Shown: positions 17,401-26,157 of the stretch, piece by piece | How positions within the stretch are numbered: position 1 is the first letter of the stretch | How the letters are laid out: every line of letters begins with the position of its first letter | Assembly: GCF_036182465.1 (NCBI RefSeq) | Contig: NZ_CP108081.1 | Location: 11,780,001 to 11,844,000 of the forward strand | Length of the DNA: 64,000 nt | Source of the DNA: Streptomyces sp. NBC_00258 | GTDB lineage: Bacteria > Actinomycetota > Actinomycetes > Streptomycetales > Streptomycetaceae | Direction of reading: 5' to 3' | Notes under the pieces: model-generated | The model's database searches: none | What the model saw: the letters and a program-made list of their open reading frames with translations, nothing else | Told to the model about the DNA's origin: nothing | Made by a program: the position numbers and the translations under genes

Positions 17401-18931
17401 GCGCGAACGCCCTCGCACGCTTGAACGCCGTCCCGCCACCGTCCACGACCTGGAGACCATCACCCTGCCCGACGGCCAGACGCTGCTGGCCATCGGAGAA
17501 GACGGCTCACACATCCCGCTGCTGGACGCACACACCCTCGAGAGCGCCGGCCAACTGCCCGGCATGGGCATGGGCACCTCGGCGCTGCAGGCATTCACCG
17601 ACCGGCACGGCCAACCTCGTCTGGCGATCGCCTCCCGTTCCGGCAAAGGCGTGCGGATCTTCGACCCCGTCACCAGACGACCACAACCCCATGCCCCCAT
17701 CCGCCGGTCAGTGGCCTCGATGGCCCACTTCCCTGACCTCGCCTACGGCGGGCTGCTGGTCCTCGGCAGCGGTGTCGACGGAAGCATCACCCTGGTCGAT
17801 CCCGGCGACGGAGAACTGCTCTACACACTGCCCGCCGAACACACCAAGGCCATCCGCGGCCTGGCCGTCCTACGGGTGGGCAGGGAACCAATCGTCGTGT
17901 CCGGTTCCATGGACGGAACCATCCGGCTCTGGGATCCCGCCCGCGACGACGCCCACGACAACCGGAGTGCCGACCAGCACGCAGACCATGTCGCCCTCCT
18001 CCCGCAACAGACCGGCCCGCATCGCCTCATCACCGGCTACGACGCGAACACCCTCACAGAGATCTCTCCCACAACCGGGCGCACGACGTCCCACCCGCAC
18101 GATGGCCCCGACCTTCCCGGCCACCACATCACCGCCCTGGCTGCCCCGGACCACTCCTCCCGCCACCGTCCCACGCCCCTTGCCGTCGGCTACAGCGACG
18201 GGAGCCTTCGCATCCTCACCGAAGAAGGCGACCACCATGTCCTGCAGACACCGATCGACCGCACCCGCCGCGGCCATGCCCGCACCCTGCTCTTCCTGCC
18301 GACCGCACCGTCCCAACCCCCTGTCCTGGCCGCGGGGTTCAGCAACTCCTGTCTCGTCTACTACACCCTCGACGACGAGTACGCCTTATACTGGGACACA
18401 CTGCACACCGATGGCACCATCCGTGCCCTGGCCGCAGCACCCGCCGGCGAATCACTCCTGCTGGCGGTGGCCACCCGCACCGTCCGCCTGCTGCACCCCG
18501 GCCAACCGGCCCACGCCCTCCTGCCCCAGCGCATCGGCAGCGCGCACAGCCTGGCCTTCATCACACTCCCCGCCGCACCAGACCCGTTCCTTGCAACCGG
18601 CGGCGCCGACGGCGCCATCAGGCTGTGGAACCCCGCCGCACCGCGCAGGGAAGCTCTGCCTGTTCTGCAAGGCCACCGAGGGAAAGTGACCGCCCTGACC
18701 GTCCTGCACCACCCGGCCCACTCCCAGCCCCTGCTGCTCAGCGCCAGCACGGACGACACCACCATCCGGGCATGGGACTGCCAGACCGGCGAAGAGATAC
18801 TGCGGCTGATCACCGCAGCCCCCATCACTGCACTCGCGGTGCTCCCGCCCGACATCAACGGCCAGGACAGCCAGCCAACCATCGTCTTCGGCAGCCCTCG
18901 AGGGATCGCCGCGTCGACCGTCCACCTCTGA
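14489..18931 (+). CDS. Caspase (C14)-STAND NTPase-WD40 protein
   Basis: This 1480-residue protein has three modules. Residues 1-260 are a caspase-like peptidase with YLTGHG (His99) and MVDSCFSG (Cys149), the catalytic dyad. Residues about 320-640 are a STAND/NACHT-like NTPase with VTGQAGSGKSALL near 326-338 and TVVVDGIDEAK near 425-435. From about 840 to the C-terminus, divergent WD40 blades include SGSMDGTIRLWDPA, GGADGAIRLWNPA and STDDTTIRAWDCQ. The start overlaps the hydrolase stop (ATGA). The architecture fits a sensor (WD40), switch (NTPase) and protease effector, as in bacterial caspase-based immunity. Unlike the repeats at 8.4-10 kb, these blades are diverged and probably old. Confidence 0.88.
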   Translation: MTDEHAPATSERSLLVIAVSDYDDGTPAKRRAFREGIDAQVAVVEDWWNSSRLDDQRRFTPSHPPKPLRSVHDLRTFLIDKDFIDASDDEALVIYLTGHGLAPAGPQHFLRLPDTHTDRPLATAFPTAELIAAALDSPAEHVLVMVDSCFSGRLAEELDRTLKALHPDRHALSSLVVLAAGNEDSTPRLRAFTSALAAVHAHCADEANGYARSHLSWEDFHTILDTVWDPAQMADLHVLWPPRSVSRRLAARELSPCLPNPGHTDTTLLEDARSQLGWTRPDVDDYWITRASGQMSGDAGWYFTGRTALVTRMNAFLAGSDSTLIVTGQAGSGKSALLARLVTLSDPRFCDNLIYRPYLEAIPEELRVPIGAIDAAVLARNTDPQELSAALYRALTGQPVPTGTDASELLRGHARTILARTGRPLTVVVDGIDEAKTPRRIITDVLGPLAALRSDSRNAVRLILGIRSSPPPSRHTLPVKDTHADRGLLDLLRQATHATAPLRTDDDSAQEDIAAYTAALLHAEPATGSRLVHRSNQSIADVTAAIAQEVTPSFLDARLAAQQLHARTFLPAPSDAPWRRQLREGTQELLRQDLADVAQHTRTRPEDLLAVLRATAFALGAGLPWATVWPAAVRGLEPGCDTPEATIRLVRNSRLTGYLTTAVEDGRTVYRPIHERVSETLRTAPQTLLIEQTLPGFDDTPDTGSAQVHAHLTQAFARLLAAAPQQPPHPYLRRHLIAHAEAGGVLDDAHIPASFLPFETHGRIRGALGLPVTAQTDTRRLAAWSRIEPFLADAPPTARADSLAMAEQADSAQPVPRPDTLPRPPSLVPRWNRLHLPNNILAGTPSGVCQLVTFRSADQSTIVAAGHVDGAVTMWDARTGVPFGAPFTNLGPYVRAMTVLSTRRRKTAPLLVVGSDAGLWRCDPETGRIWSLLDGRIRAIASFTGPDRDTVLAVATPQGVLTMDPYTGAIVRERPRTLERRPATVHDLETITLPDGQTLLAIGEDGSHIPLLDAHTLESAGQLPGMGMGTSALQAFTDRHGQPRLAIASRSGKGVRIFDPVTRRPQPHAPIRRSVASMAHFPDLAYGGLLVLGSGVDGSITLVDPGDGELLYTLPAEHTKAIRGLAVLRVGREPIVVSGSMDGTIRLWDPARDDAHDNRSADQHADHVALLPQQTGPHRLITGYDANTLTEISPTTGRTTSHPHDGPDLPGHHITALAAPDHSSRHRPTPLAVGYSDGSLRILTEEGDHHVLQTPIDRTRRGHARTLLFLPTAPSQPPVLAAGFSNSCLVYYTLDDEYALYWDTLHTDGTIRALAAAPAGESLLLAVATRTVRLLHPGQPAHALLPQRIGSAHSLAFITLPAAPDPFLATGGADGAIRLWNPAAPRREALPVLQGHRGKVTALTVLHHPAHSQPLLLSASTDDTTIRAWDCQTGEEILRLITAAPITALAVLPPDINGQDSQPTIVFGSPRGIAASTVHL

Positions 18932-19026
18932 TCCCTCGTCCAACCAGAAGCCGACAGCCCGGCTCCAGCCCTGTGCCTCGTGAACGGGGAAGACCTCGGA
19001 TCGGGCAACGCGCCAGGCGAAGGCGA

Positions 19027-21081
19027 TCACCGGCAGCCTCGGTGGCCGGCACCATATGTGTCTGCTGCCAGGCTGCGCACCAACTCCCTTTGCCCGTCGT
19101 GCAGATGCTCCGATGAGGCCTGTTGCTCGTGCAGCCACTGGCGGGTCTGCGCCTCGTCTGGTCTGCCGGGCCACCACACCATGCCGTCGGGCAGGCCGTG
19201 GAGGTGATGGCGGGCGGCCCAGTAGTACCGCTGCCAGTCCAGTGGCCAGGGCGGGTTCCACCAGGTGTCCAGGGCCGTGAGCTGCCGGCCGAGACGCGTG
19301 GGGGTGGCGGCGCGCTGGCGGTGGCGCACTTGGTTGAGCCACTTGCCCAGGGCGAACCCGTCGTGGGTGGTTGGCTGGGAGACGGCCAGGTGGCCGTGGC
19401 GGGCGGTGTAGGCGCGAGCAGCCTCCAGGCCATGCATCACGCTGCGGCGTCGCGCGGGCCAGGCGTGGAAGCGGTCGATCTCGGCGGCCGTGAGGCCTAC
19501 CTGGGCGAGCAGTTGCTGTTGTTCCGCGGCCAGCTGGGAGTAGTCGGCGATCTGGCGGCGCAACCACCGCTCGAGCCAGCGCGGCAGCCCGGCCAGATTG
19601 TCACCACCGCTGAGGGGGCCGTGGGCGAGGGTGTGAGCACGGGTCCGGTGCCAGGCCCGCTGCCAGCTGATCGGCCAGGGCGGGTTCCACCACACATCCA
19701 GTTCCGCCAGCGCCCGCACGTACTCGGGCGGCAAGCCGGCAGAGGCGGCGCGCAGGTTTGCCAGCCATCGGCCCAGGTCGAAACCGTCCTGCGGGGCGTC
19801 GGCGTGCGGGACGGTCAGATGCCCGTGCCGGGCCACATACCTGCGCGCGTGACCAAAACCCTCCCGGAATCGCTCCTGGGACACAGTCCTCAACCCGGCG
19901 CCCTGCCCCGCGCGCCGAGGTACCCACAACTCGGCCCGCCACCCCGCCGACCCGGCATGCTGCCGGAAGGCGTCTGGGGAAGTGGTGGCCAACAGGCGCA
20001 GTCCCGCCCCCACTTCGGCAGGCTGTTGGACCGCTTGCACTCGCCACATCCCGCTGTGTGCCGAACCGGGCAGAGACGGTGAGCGCAGCTCGCGGGCCAG
20101 CCCCCTCATCCATGCCTGCAGGGCGCTCGGTCTCTCCGGCCGCTCCACCTCCTCCAGCCAGTCGCGCTCCAGCCGGTCTCCGAGTGCGGTCACGAAACGG
20201 CCATGGTGCCGGGACCGGCGGACAAACGGTCGTTCATCCGCCGCCAGCAGCCGCAGAGCCGGATCCACCAACGCGGCCGCCACCGCCACCACCTCGGGGA
20301 AGACAACCGCGTCCCGCGCGACCAGCTGCCACCACGCCGCCAGCCACTGCCGCGCCGCCTCGTTTCTGCGGCTGGTGTCGAGAGCGACCCGCTCAAGGCG
20401 CTGACCCCATACCCACTCCCGCTGCCAGAACGCTTCCTGCTGCCACCACCCGCACACCACCGCCCGTGCCACCGCGAACACATCACCCGGCTCCGCGCCT
20501 GCGCGCACCGCCCGCCGGGCCACCCGAGGCCACCGCGCCTGGGCGGCAGCCAGCTCCCGGCACCCGCCCACGTCCAGATACTCCAGGTCGTGACCATCGC
20601 CGACGTCCAGCAACCACCGCCCGTGCCGTGCACACACCCGATTCCACCGTTGCCCGTACCGCCATACCCGCTGCACCCGGCCGCTGCGCCGGGCGGCACA
20701 CAGCTGGCAGCCGAAAGAAACCGGCCCCCATGCCTGGGGTCCCACCCGCCACCGTGCCCATCCCCGGTCCGCACGCGCCCGCTCACCGAAGGACGCCGGC
20801 CCAGTCGTCCATGACGGCAATGCCCGCGCCAGATGCATCACCGGGACTCCGGCCCACGCCGCGACCTGTGCCTGAGCCGTGACGTTCAGGAGCACATCGC
20901 CGTCCGGACGACGGCCGCGGCTCTGGGCGACCGGATTCACCCACTGCCACCACCCCCACGCCAGCAGCTCACCCACCTCAAGGCCGTAGCAGACGGCGAC
21001 ACGATGTAGGAACGACCATGATGTTTCGCCCCGTGTCGGCACCGTGCCGCCCGGAGCGCACCAGTGGTCAAGCTCGGCCAT
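19027..21081 (-). CDS. TniQ-like protein with two helicase-associated (HA) repeats
   Basis: The protein has 684 residues. The N-terminal half resembles TniQ: SWSFLHRVAVCYGLEVGELL, then a zinc-finger-like stretch near 125-155 with FGCQLC and VCARHGRWLLD. The C-terminal half has two copies of the helicase-associated fold found at the ends of some SF2 helicases: YVARHGHLTVP...GFDLGRWLANLR...ALAELDVWWNPPWP and YTARHGHLAVS...GFALGKWLNQVR...LTALDTWWNPPWP. TniQ proteins help select targets in Tn7-like transposition, but no transposase or TnsC-like gene is near. The start overlaps the upstream ApeA-like gene by 14 nt, so they are co-expressed. Confidence 0.72.
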   Translation of the reverse strand: MAELDHWCAPGGTVPTRGETSWSFLHRVAVCYGLEVGELLAWGWWQWVNPVAQSRGRRPDGDVLLNVTAQAQVAAWAGVPVMHLARALPSWTTGPASFGERARADRGWARWRVGPQAWGPVSFGCQLCAARRSGRVQRVWRYGQRWNRVCARHGRWLLDVGDGHDLEYLDVGGCRELAAAQARWPRVARRAVRAGAEPGDVFAVARAVVCGWWQQEAFWQREWVWGQRLERVALDTSRRNEAARQWLAAWWQLVARDAVVFPEVVAVAAALVDPALRLLAADERPFVRRSRHHGRFVTALGDRLERDWLEEVERPERPSALQAWMRGLARELRSPSLPGSAHSGMWRVQAVQQPAEVGAGLRLLATTSPDAFRQHAGSAGWRAELWVPRRAGQGAGLRTVSQERFREGFGHARRYVARHGHLTVPHADAPQDGFDLGRWLANLRAASAGLPPEYVRALAELDVWWNPPWPISWQRAWHRTRAHTLAHGPLSGGDNLAGLPRWLERWLRRQIADYSQLAAEQQQLLAQVGLTAAEIDRFHAWPARRRSVMHGLEAARAYTARHGHLAVSQPTTHDGFALGKWLNQVRHRQRAATPTRLGRQLTALDTWWNPPWPLDWQRYYWAARHHLHGLPDGMVWWPGRPDEAQTRQWLHEQQASSEHLHDGQRELVRSLAADTYGAGHRGCR

Positions 21082-22516
21082 GACCCAGGCACTCAGCGCT
21101 TAGGATCGATCTTTCGCGCAAGCAATCGACGAGGCGTTGACGCTGTACGTGGCGCAAGTCGCCGTCTGCCTCCATGCGAGCGATGAGGGAGCCTCCTGGC
21201 GGCAGGCCTGCCTCCACCATCAGTCGCAAGATGATGACGAGCCGTGTGTACTCGATCATTGCGATCAGCGCTGCTGGGTCGGTGTGCACGGTGTGTTTGG
21301 GGGTGAGCCCATGGCTCAGAACATTGCGGGCCGTTGCCGTGCAGAACGCCCAGTCTGCTGCCGAGCCGTTCTCGAACAGCCACTCGGACAGCTCCACCCC
21401 CATGCCTTCGGAGAGACGGCGCAGTCGGTGTTCCAAAGACATCTCAGTGAACTTCACAGCGTCACGGACACGGCGCCGCTGGGCACTGGTGAAGCAGCCT
21501 GCATCGGAAAGCGCCTGTCTGACCTCTTCGGCGAAGGGGAATTCTCTGGGATCCGGATGCAGCTGCCGTTGCAGAGTCTCAGCTGCGTTGACCGCTTCGA
21601 GTAGCTGCCCCTGCGCGGCGTTTTCCCGCAGCCGGGGCTCTACAGCGTCCAGGGCAACCGCGCATGTGCGGGACACGACAATCCACGCCGAGAGAAAAGC
21701 TGCCATAGCCTCGGCGCCGGGAGCAAGTGCCGGAGGCCTGCGCCACGATCGTCCTGGCACCCTTGTGCGGGTCGGCTGGGCTTCGACGACGTCGACCCAG
21801 GACCGTTGCCCGGTCACGACGGCATCTGAGGTGTGCTCCTTCAGCGGCACCAGCCGCAGACCGAAGGCGTCGGAGGACGTCTGCAGGCCGATGGCGACCA
21901 GTGCTCGCAGTGGAGTGATCACCTCAGAGTGCAGCCAGTCGAGGGTGAACCCCTCGTCGCGGCGTGCTGTGACGACGATCGACTCGGTGAAGGTGCGTGA
22001 GCGGTCAGTACGTGCTCGTTTCTCCACAGCACCGATGGTGATGTCCAGGCGGTCGGGGCAGGTGATATTCACGCCGGGCAGCGCGTCGTACTGGTCGGAC
22101 AAAGCTCCCTTGAACCCTGACAACGGCCACCACTCCTCCAAACCCACGAGTTGGAATGTGGCCTGTTCATAGAGGGTGCCGTCGGAAACGAGATCTCCCC
22201 GCAAGACGGTCTGGACACTGCACCGCATCCAGTTCTGGTCGTCGCCCGGCTCACCGGGCTCGATCTTCTCGAAGGTTGCGGACGGGCCGCCCACCATCTC
22301 GACGCTGCATCCCTGCAGGGTGTAGTGCTGGCCATGGCAGAAGCCATGAATCGTTGCCAGATCAGTGAGGGCGAGCCCCTCCTCGTCCGACTGCGTGATC
22401 GGTAGCGTCCCGATGAGCTCAAGTTGCCAGTCTGAACCGGCCCGTGAGAGAACCCCGGGGATACGCACACATGCAGTCTCCGACAGCCACCACGCACCGC
22501 TGATCGGTATATCCAT
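21068..22516 (-). CDS. ApeA-like HEPN protein
   Basis: The protein has about 482 residues from ATG 22516, which has GAAGGTG 5 nt upstream; a TTG 18 nt earlier is less likely. The N-terminus (SGAWWLSE, RIPGVLSRAGSDWQLELIG) matches the ApeA N-terminal domain pattern WWLP...PGxL...LEL.G. The C-terminal helical region ends with RNVLSH (R397, H402), the R-x4-H motif of HEPN ribonucleases. ApeA is a single-gene anti-phage HEPN protein in enterobacteria; RNase activity here is inferred from the motif. The gene is coupled to the TniQ-like gene downstream, a pairing I do not know from described ApeA loci. Confidence 0.75.
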   Translation of the reverse strand: MDIPISGAWWLSETACVRIPGVLSRAGSDWQLELIGTLPITQSDEEGLALTDLATIHGFCHGQHYTLQGCSVEMVGGPSATFEKIEPGEPGDDQNWMRCSVQTVLRGDLVSDGTLYEQATFQLVGLEEWWPLSGFKGALSDQYDALPGVNITCPDRLDITIGAVEKRARTDRSRTFTESIVVTARRDEGFTLDWLHSEVITPLRALVAIGLQTSSDAFGLRLVPLKEHTSDAVVTGQRSWVDVVEAQPTRTRVPGRSWRRPPALAPGAEAMAAFLSAWIVVSRTCAVALDAVEPRLRENAAQGQLLEAVNAAETLQRQLHPDPREFPFAEEVRQALSDAGCFTSAQRRRVRDAVKFTEMSLEHRLRRLSEGMGVELSEWLFENGSAADWAFCTATARNVLSHGLTPKHTVHTDPAALIAMIEYTRLVIILRLMVEAGLPPGGSLIARMEADGDLRHVQRQRLVDCLRERSILSAECLGHGRA

Positions 22517-22869
22517 CGTGTCACCTTCGACCAATTCATGAGTTGGCCTTGCCTCAACTGACCGTCCTGGAGCCCGCCGTGCTGCAGCAGGCGAGGCTCT
22601 CCGACTCCCATCAGCCGATCAACTCATCCTTCATCCTGGAGGCTGCCCAACAACGCGTCCACCAGGCAGTCTTGCCACTGGAGCAGACCTGCTCTGACAC
22701 CGCACGGGTGCGGAATGAGAATTTCATACCGCCTAGCACAATTCGCACATTGAGCAGCCGTTACCCCATTGCTGGAACAGGACGCCAATCCAAAGCACGG
22801 CAGCAGTCCTGCAGAGTTCGTCGCCCAGGGGCTGTCCGGACGACAGCGTCAGCCCTCCCAACCGTGGGT
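22517..22869. other. Intergenic region upstream of ApeA-like gene
   Basis: About 350 bp between the helicase-nuclease stop and the ApeA-like start, all genes leftward. The part near 22700-22760 is richer in A and T (GAGAATTTCATACC, CACAATTCGCACATTG) and probably carries the ApeA promoter. No gene or clear terminator hairpin was found. Confidence 0.4.
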
Positions 22870-25800
22870 CTAGGCACTGCAGTAGACGGTGAAGTCGCCG
22901 GCGCTGGTGTCCCGGACGAACTTCTCCGCGCCCGCGAGGAGCAGGAGCTGCTCGTCGGTGACCTTACGGGCCTGAAGGCCGGGCTGGACGATGATCGTGT
23001 GGAAGCGAGGCCGCAGCAGACGGGCCTGATCCCGGATGGTGAACAGCTCCTTGGACCCCCCGACTTCGTAGGGTGAGATGCCGCCGGTGCGCCGGGCGTA
23101 CTGCACGGCCCGGCCGTGCAGATGATCCAGCAGGGGCAGGGCGTTCTGGCGCCGCCACTTGGCACCGCGCATGGCCTGGCCGCACACCTCGTACAGGTCG
23201 CCGACCCGTGTGCCGGGAGCGGGCCTGGAGGAGTACTTGCAGTGCACGAGCGTCACATCCAGGTAGCGGCCGTCGACCTTGAGGCCGACCAGGTCGGCCG
23301 CCTCGCCGGAGCCGTCGTCGTCGAGGAGGACATCGAAGGAGCTGGTGGCCTGCAGGTGGGCCGACATGTAGTACTGGATGGAGTCGGTGCGGCGCTCCGG
23401 CCTCTGTGACTCCTTGCTGAGGTCCACGCCCTGCCACTCCAGCGGTGTGAGCAGAGCCGGGTCGAAGGGTCGGCGGGTGTAGCGCGGGGCGATGAGTTTG
23501 CCCTCGTCGTCGATGAGGCGGTCGCCCTCCAGGAACAGGTCGGGCCGGTGCGCGTTGAGCCAGTCCTCCAGCGGCTGTGGCTCGGCAGCCGGACCGCTGC
23601 CCATGATGACGGCGTCCTGCTCGCGGGGCCGGTAGACCAGGCCTTTGGCGTCGTAGTCGGCCTGGTAGGCCACCCGCCAGGCGGGGGTCGTCAGAGAGAA
23701 CAGGAACGGGCCGGTGGAGGAGTAGTCGTCGACCTCGAAGTCGACGTCGGTGAGCGAGTAACTGCGGTCGTCGTAGGTGAGGGTGTACCGGTCACGGGAG
23801 CCGAGGTAGACCTGCCAGGGCCACTGGACGCCCAGCAGCGCGTAGGGGGGCCGTGCGGTGATGTCCTGGGGGATGATGAACCCGTCGACGATCTGTTCCA
23901 GGTTGATGGTGCTGTCCAGCAGTTTGGTGCCCTGCTGGTCGCACCAGTCGGTCCAGGCCTTCAGGCTCGGGGCGGTGGTGGGGGACCAGAACCGGCCCGA
24001 GGCCGCGGCACTGATCGAGACGCTGTCGCCGTCGTCGAAGCCGGACGTGGCGATATGGGTCTGGCTTTTGTGCTCCTGAGCGGTGTCGAAGCCCTGAGAT
24101 ACGTCACTGCCGACGTGCAGAGAAAATCGGGTGAAGTAGTCCCGCGCGTCCTTGAGCCCGACATTGGTCGGCACCAGCCGGTCCAGGCGGGCCAACACCC
24201 GGTAGGTGCGCGCCCCGTTGATCAGCTCGCTGCCCTCGCCCAGCACCGCCTCGGCGAGGTCCTTGTAGGTGCTCGACTTCTCCGAGCCGTGGATGTACAG
24301 CAGCCGTCTGGTGGTGTCGAAGTAGAGCACGATCAGTTCGTAGACGACCTGTTCCAGCTCCTGCGGTGCGCCCCAGCGCACGGGGGTGCGCCGTTCGATG
24401 ACGTACCAGGCGACAGGGGAGTCCTCGCCGCCCAGGGCCATGGCGTCGTCCAGGACGCGCTCGTTGTCCTTGCAGAGCGTGAGAGCCGCCTCGGGTCTCC
24501 ACTCGGCGGTGGCCGCGCGGTAGGCAATCGCGCTCATCTTCGGCTCCAGCACGCTGACCGCCACGTCCTCGGGCGCACCGGTGAAGCTGGTGTCGAAGGC
24601 GCTGGTCTCCTCGGCGGTCAGGGTGGCCCGGTCGGTGAGGTCGCGCAGCAGATGATTCCAGTCGGCGTCCTCGCGCAGCAGGCGGCGCAGCGGTGAGGCG
24701 CCGGCGGCCGGTTCCTGCGCGACGAACACGGTGGCCTCACCCAGTCCCTCCGCGGCCCGCGTGAACCGGCCGACGAACTGGATCATCGGGCTCAGGCTCT
24801 TGCGGGCCGCATGCATGGCCGCGATTTTCAGGGCGGGCTCGTCGAAGCCCTCACCGAGCATGTCGACGCAGATGATGATGCGGCACTCGCGCGTCCGCAG
24901 CGCGGTCACGGCCGCTTTGCGGCGCGTGACGCCCACGTTCTGGTGCACCACGGTGGGATTGAAGCCGGGCGCCAACTCCTGGTAGAGCAGGCCGAGTTCT
25001 TCCGCCTTCGGAATGCTCTCGGCCCGCGCCATCAGCAAGTGGTCGTGCCCGGCTTCCAGATCAGCGCGCAACTGACCGATGGCCAGTTCGGCCAGTTCCC
25101 GGTCGACGTCCTCGACACCGAACACCGCCCGGTAGTTGATGTGCGTGAAGTACTCCAGCCGCTGGGCCTCCCGCAGCGGGAAACGGAACACGGTACGGCC
25201 GGGCAGTCTGCGGCCGTCCTCCCGAAACGGGGTGGCGGTGAACAACAGCACCGGCCGGTCGGAGAAGTCGTCGATCACCCTTGCCCACGTATCCGCGGGG
25301 GAGTGGTGCGCCTCATCCACGATCAGATGGGAGAACGACGACAGCAGTGCCATCCGTACATTCCCCACGCTCCTGCTGAGGATCTGCGGGGTGGCGACGA
25401 CGACATTGCAGGCCGCAACGAACCGGGCCGCTTCTTCAGGGTCCTTGAACCCGTGCTCGAGCCGGCCCACCCGCGGCCGCAAGGCGGCGGCCTTCACGAT
25501 CTGCTCCTGCTGCAGGATGCCGAGCGTCTCGAACTTCCCCGCGATCTGGTCCCGCAAAGCCGCACTGGGCACCAGTACGAGCAGCCGCTCCATCCGCGCG
25601 GCCACCAGCAGCGCCAGCATGGTCTCGGTCTTGCCGGTGCCGGTGGGCATGACCACGATGCCCGGGTCGCCAAGGCCCGAGGCCCAGTGCCCCATCACCG
25701 CATGCAGGGCGCCGATCTGCGGGCGGCGCAGGCTGTGCGGCTCACCGTACGGGCGAAAACCGATCGCTTTGCGATACGACTCCACCACCGTCTGCGGTGC

Positions 25801-26043
25801 GTGCGCCGCCAGGCTGCCCTGCCAGCGCATCTCGTGGCCGGACCGGCTGGGCAGCACGGCCGTCAGCCCGTCGACGGCGTCCGCTGCGGTGCGCAGGGCG
25901 GGCCAGCTGCCGTAGACGTTGGAGACCCGCAGCAGCCCGTCCTCGTCGGTGACCTCCAATGCGCTGCCGGGGACCAGCAGTTGGCGGACCTTGTTGCCTG
26001 CGATTTTTTCTTCAGCCCACACGGGCTGCGAGCTCACGTTCAT
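22870..26043 (-). CDS. SF2 DEAH-box helicase with C-terminal PD-(D/E)XK-like domain
   Basis: The protein has 1057 residues. The helicase core is at about 100-480: Walker A MPTGTGKTE at 132-140, DEAH at 243-246, LLFTATPF for motif III, and QFVGRFTRA for motif VI. A large middle region without recognisable motifs follows. The last 160 residues hold a nuclease-like pattern: AADLVGL near 914, then VTLVHCKYS near 928-936, then YEVCGQAMRGAKW, fitting D...(x)xK of the restriction-endonuclease fold. Helicase-nuclease fusions of this type occur in defence loci. The upstream gene lies 114 nt away on the same strand and is a probable partner. Confidence 0.82.
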   Translation of the reverse strand: MNVSSQPVWAEEKIAGNKVRQLLVPGSALEVTDEDGLLRVSNVYGSWPALRTAADAVDGLTAVLPSRSGHEMRWQGSLAAHAPQTVVESYRKAIGFRPYGEPHSLRRPQIGALHAVMGHWASGLGDPGIVVMPTGTGKTETMLALLVAARMERLLVLVPSAALRDQIAGKFETLGILQQEQIVKAAALRPRVGRLEHGFKDPEEAARFVAACNVVVATPQILSRSVGNVRMALLSSFSHLIVDEAHHSPADTWARVIDDFSDRPVLLFTATPFREDGRRLPGRTVFRFPLREAQRLEYFTHINYRAVFGVEDVDRELAELAIGQLRADLEAGHDHLLMARAESIPKAEELGLLYQELAPGFNPTVVHQNVGVTRRKAAVTALRTRECRIIICVDMLGEGFDEPALKIAAMHAARKSLSPMIQFVGRFTRAAEGLGEATVFVAQEPAAGASPLRRLLREDADWNHLLRDLTDRATLTAEETSAFDTSFTGAPEDVAVSVLEPKMSAIAYRAATAEWRPEAALTLCKDNERVLDDAMALGGEDSPVAWYVIERRTPVRWGAPQELEQVVYELIVLYFDTTRRLLYIHGSEKSSTYKDLAEAVLGEGSELINGARTYRVLARLDRLVPTNVGLKDARDYFTRFSLHVGSDVSQGFDTAQEHKSQTHIATSGFDDGDSVSISAAASGRFWSPTTAPSLKAWTDWCDQQGTKLLDSTINLEQIVDGFIIPQDITARPPYALLGVQWPWQVYLGSRDRYTLTYDDRSYSLTDVDFEVDDYSSTGPFLFSLTTPAWRVAYQADYDAKGLVYRPREQDAVIMGSGPAAEPQPLEDWLNAHRPDLFLEGDRLIDDEGKLIAPRYTRRPFDPALLTPLEWQGVDLSKESQRPERRTDSIQYYMSAHLQATSSFDVLLDDDGSGEAADLVGLKVDGRYLDVTLVHCKYSSRPAPGTRVGDLYEVCGQAMRGAKWRRQNALPLLDHLHGRAVQYARRTGGISPYEVGGSKELFTIRDQARLLRPRFHTIIVQPGLQARKVTDEQLLLLAGAEKFVRDTSAGDFTVYCSA

Positions 26044-26157
26044 ACCGGGTGCTCTCTGTTGCAGATCTGGGTGACGGCCCGCGGTGGTTGGGCAGATGCG
26101 CGAGGCGCATGCAGGGAGGGTGGGATCGACTCACGGAGCCGCGGCGATGCCCGCGGT

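Noticed and set aside
19027..21081. TniQ-like gene as evidence of a Tn7-like or CRISPR-associated transposon
   Set aside because: No TnsA, TnsB, TnsC, Cas gene or transposon ends were found near it.
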